Shown one piece after another: positions 4,803-5,374 of a stretch of 5,374 nucleotides of DNA. The notes under the pieces are model-generated. The model was not told where the DNA came from. It worked only from the letters and a program-made list of their open reading frames with translations, and did not search any database. Each line of letters begins with the position of its first letter. The first letter of the stretch is position 1. The position numbers were made by a program, and so were the translations under genes. The stretch spans positions 1 to 5,374 of the forward strand of contig USKC01000225.1 of NCBI GenBank assembly GCA_900555195.1. The letters run 5' to 3'. This stretch comes from an uncultured Lachnospiraceae bacterium (GTDB lineage: Bacteria; Bacillota; Clostridia; Lachnospirales; Lachnospiraceae).

Positions 4803-5374
4803 ATGTTTTACACCGATTTTGTTTTAAGAATCTCCCTCTCCTTGGTGCTTGGCTTTCTGATTGGATTGGAACGGCAGCTAACCGGCCATCCGGCGGGTAT
4901 TCGTATCAATGTGTTAATTTGCATGGGAACCAGTTTCTTTACCTTGTTTCCAATGCTCTATGGCTCGGATCAGGTATTTCGTGTCGGGAGCAGTATTATA
5001 TCTGGTGTTGGTTTTTTATGCAGTGGTGTTATCTTCAAGGATAGAGGGACAGTACGCGGAATGAATACCGCTGCCACCTTATGGTGTACTTCAGCCATTG
5101 GAATTCTTGCAAGTACTGGAATGTATGCAATGGCAATCACCGCTACTGCTATTTTAATTGGTTCCAACCTGATTCTACGTCCCCTTGCAAGAAAGCTTCA
5201 CCCAATTACTGCCAGTGATGAATCTGAAAAGCAGTATCGTATTTCGGTTACATGTCAGGAAAAGGCAGAGCAGGATATACGCTTATTGCTGATTAACAGC
5301 AATTCCTGTAAGACGCTCTTTTTGAACAATCTGGAAAGCGGTGATGTGGTGGGTGATAAGGTTGAGATTGTCGC
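4803..5374 (+). CDS. mgtC: MgtC/SapB-family membrane protein (3' end beyond window)
   Basis: Inner-membrane protein of the MgtC family, linked in other bacteria to survival at low Mg2+ and inside macrophages; its biochemical role is debated and includes modulation of ATP synthase. The visible 190 residues run off the window; roughly 30-45 are missing if it has normal length. ATG at 4803 has AAGGGAGG (4787-4794) 8 nt before it. Seen: GLERQLTGHPAGIR (21-34), ISGVGFLCSGVIF (66-78), VRGMNTAATLWCTSAIG (84-100) and about five membrane helices within residues 7-123. A soluble C-terminal domain begins at about 137 (KQYRISVTCQ), as in true MgtC rather than short SapB forms. Asn88 and Cys95 match, by motif alignment from memory, the functionally important Asn92/Cys99 pair of Salmonella MgtC. 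The usual GFLGAG is GFLCSG here. Location beside mgtA supports a role in Mg2+ limitation. Confidence 0.93.
   Translation, partial: MFYTDFVLRISLSLVLGFLIGLERQLTGHPAGIRINVLICMGTSFFTLFPMLYGSDQVFRVGSSIISGVGFLCSGVIFKDRGTVRGMNTAATLWCTSAIGILASTGMYAMAITATAILIGSNLILRPLARKLHPITASDESEKQYRISVTCQEKAEQDIRLLLINSNSCKTLFLNNLESGDVVGDKVEIV

Noticed and set aside
4652..5044. Plus-strand 130-codon frame across the regulator-mgtC gap and the start of mgtC.
   Set aside because: It overlaps mgtC in a different frame; mgtC has clear family motifs and a proper Shine-Dalgarno, while this frame has neither.
1..5374. CRISPR arrays, tRNA or rRNA genes, transposase or integrase genes.
   Set aside because: No repeat-spacer pattern, RNA gene signature or mobile-element protein was seen on either strand.

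Overview
The window looks like low-to-mid GC Bacillota DNA, most likely from a gut Clostridia (Lachnospiraceae or Oscillospiraceae type). The basis is strong AGGAGG-type Shine-Dalgarno sites before almost every gene, GTG starts, Clostridia-like protein sequences and compact operons. This is an inference from style; no species can be named.

Left part, minus strand (about 1-1382): two very small reading frames (44 and 35 codons), then an OmpR-family response regulator, then a sensor histidine kinase overlapping it by 25 bp and running off the left edge. The kinase has one N-terminal membrane helix and no extracellular sensor loop before its H-box. The targets of this two-component pair are not in the window.

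Right part, plus strand (1389-5374): a magnesium module. It holds a complete MgtA-type (class IIIB) P-type ATPase; 15 bp downstream, a 167-residue winged-helix protein of the OmpR/PhoB DNA-binding type with no receiver domain; and, after a 137-bp gap, an MgtC-family membrane protein cut by the right edge. The ATPase and winged-helix genes look co-transcribed. mgtC seems to have its own promoter and may also receive read-through past a hairpin.

The most interesting signal is regulatory. Two 11-bp direct repeats with a GCAAG core, spaced exactly one helical turn apart, lie upstream of mgtA (1389-1410). A perfect version lies upstream of mgtC (4716-4737). In both places the repeats end 31-32 nt before a good -10 box. 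OmpR/PhoB-type winged helices classically bind such repeats, so the receiver-less protein encoded between the two sites is the obvious candidate reader. The mgtA 5' leader is only about 29 nt, too short for an M-box riboswitch or a leader-peptide system, which fits control by a DNA-binding protein. The proposed mgtA/regulator/mgtC regulon is inferred from the sequence and untested.

The two halves differ in arginine codon use (AGA/AGG about half of Arg codons in the response regulator, about a fifth in mgtA). The gene-poor stretch at 1114-1482 may therefore be a junction where the magnesium module was acquired.
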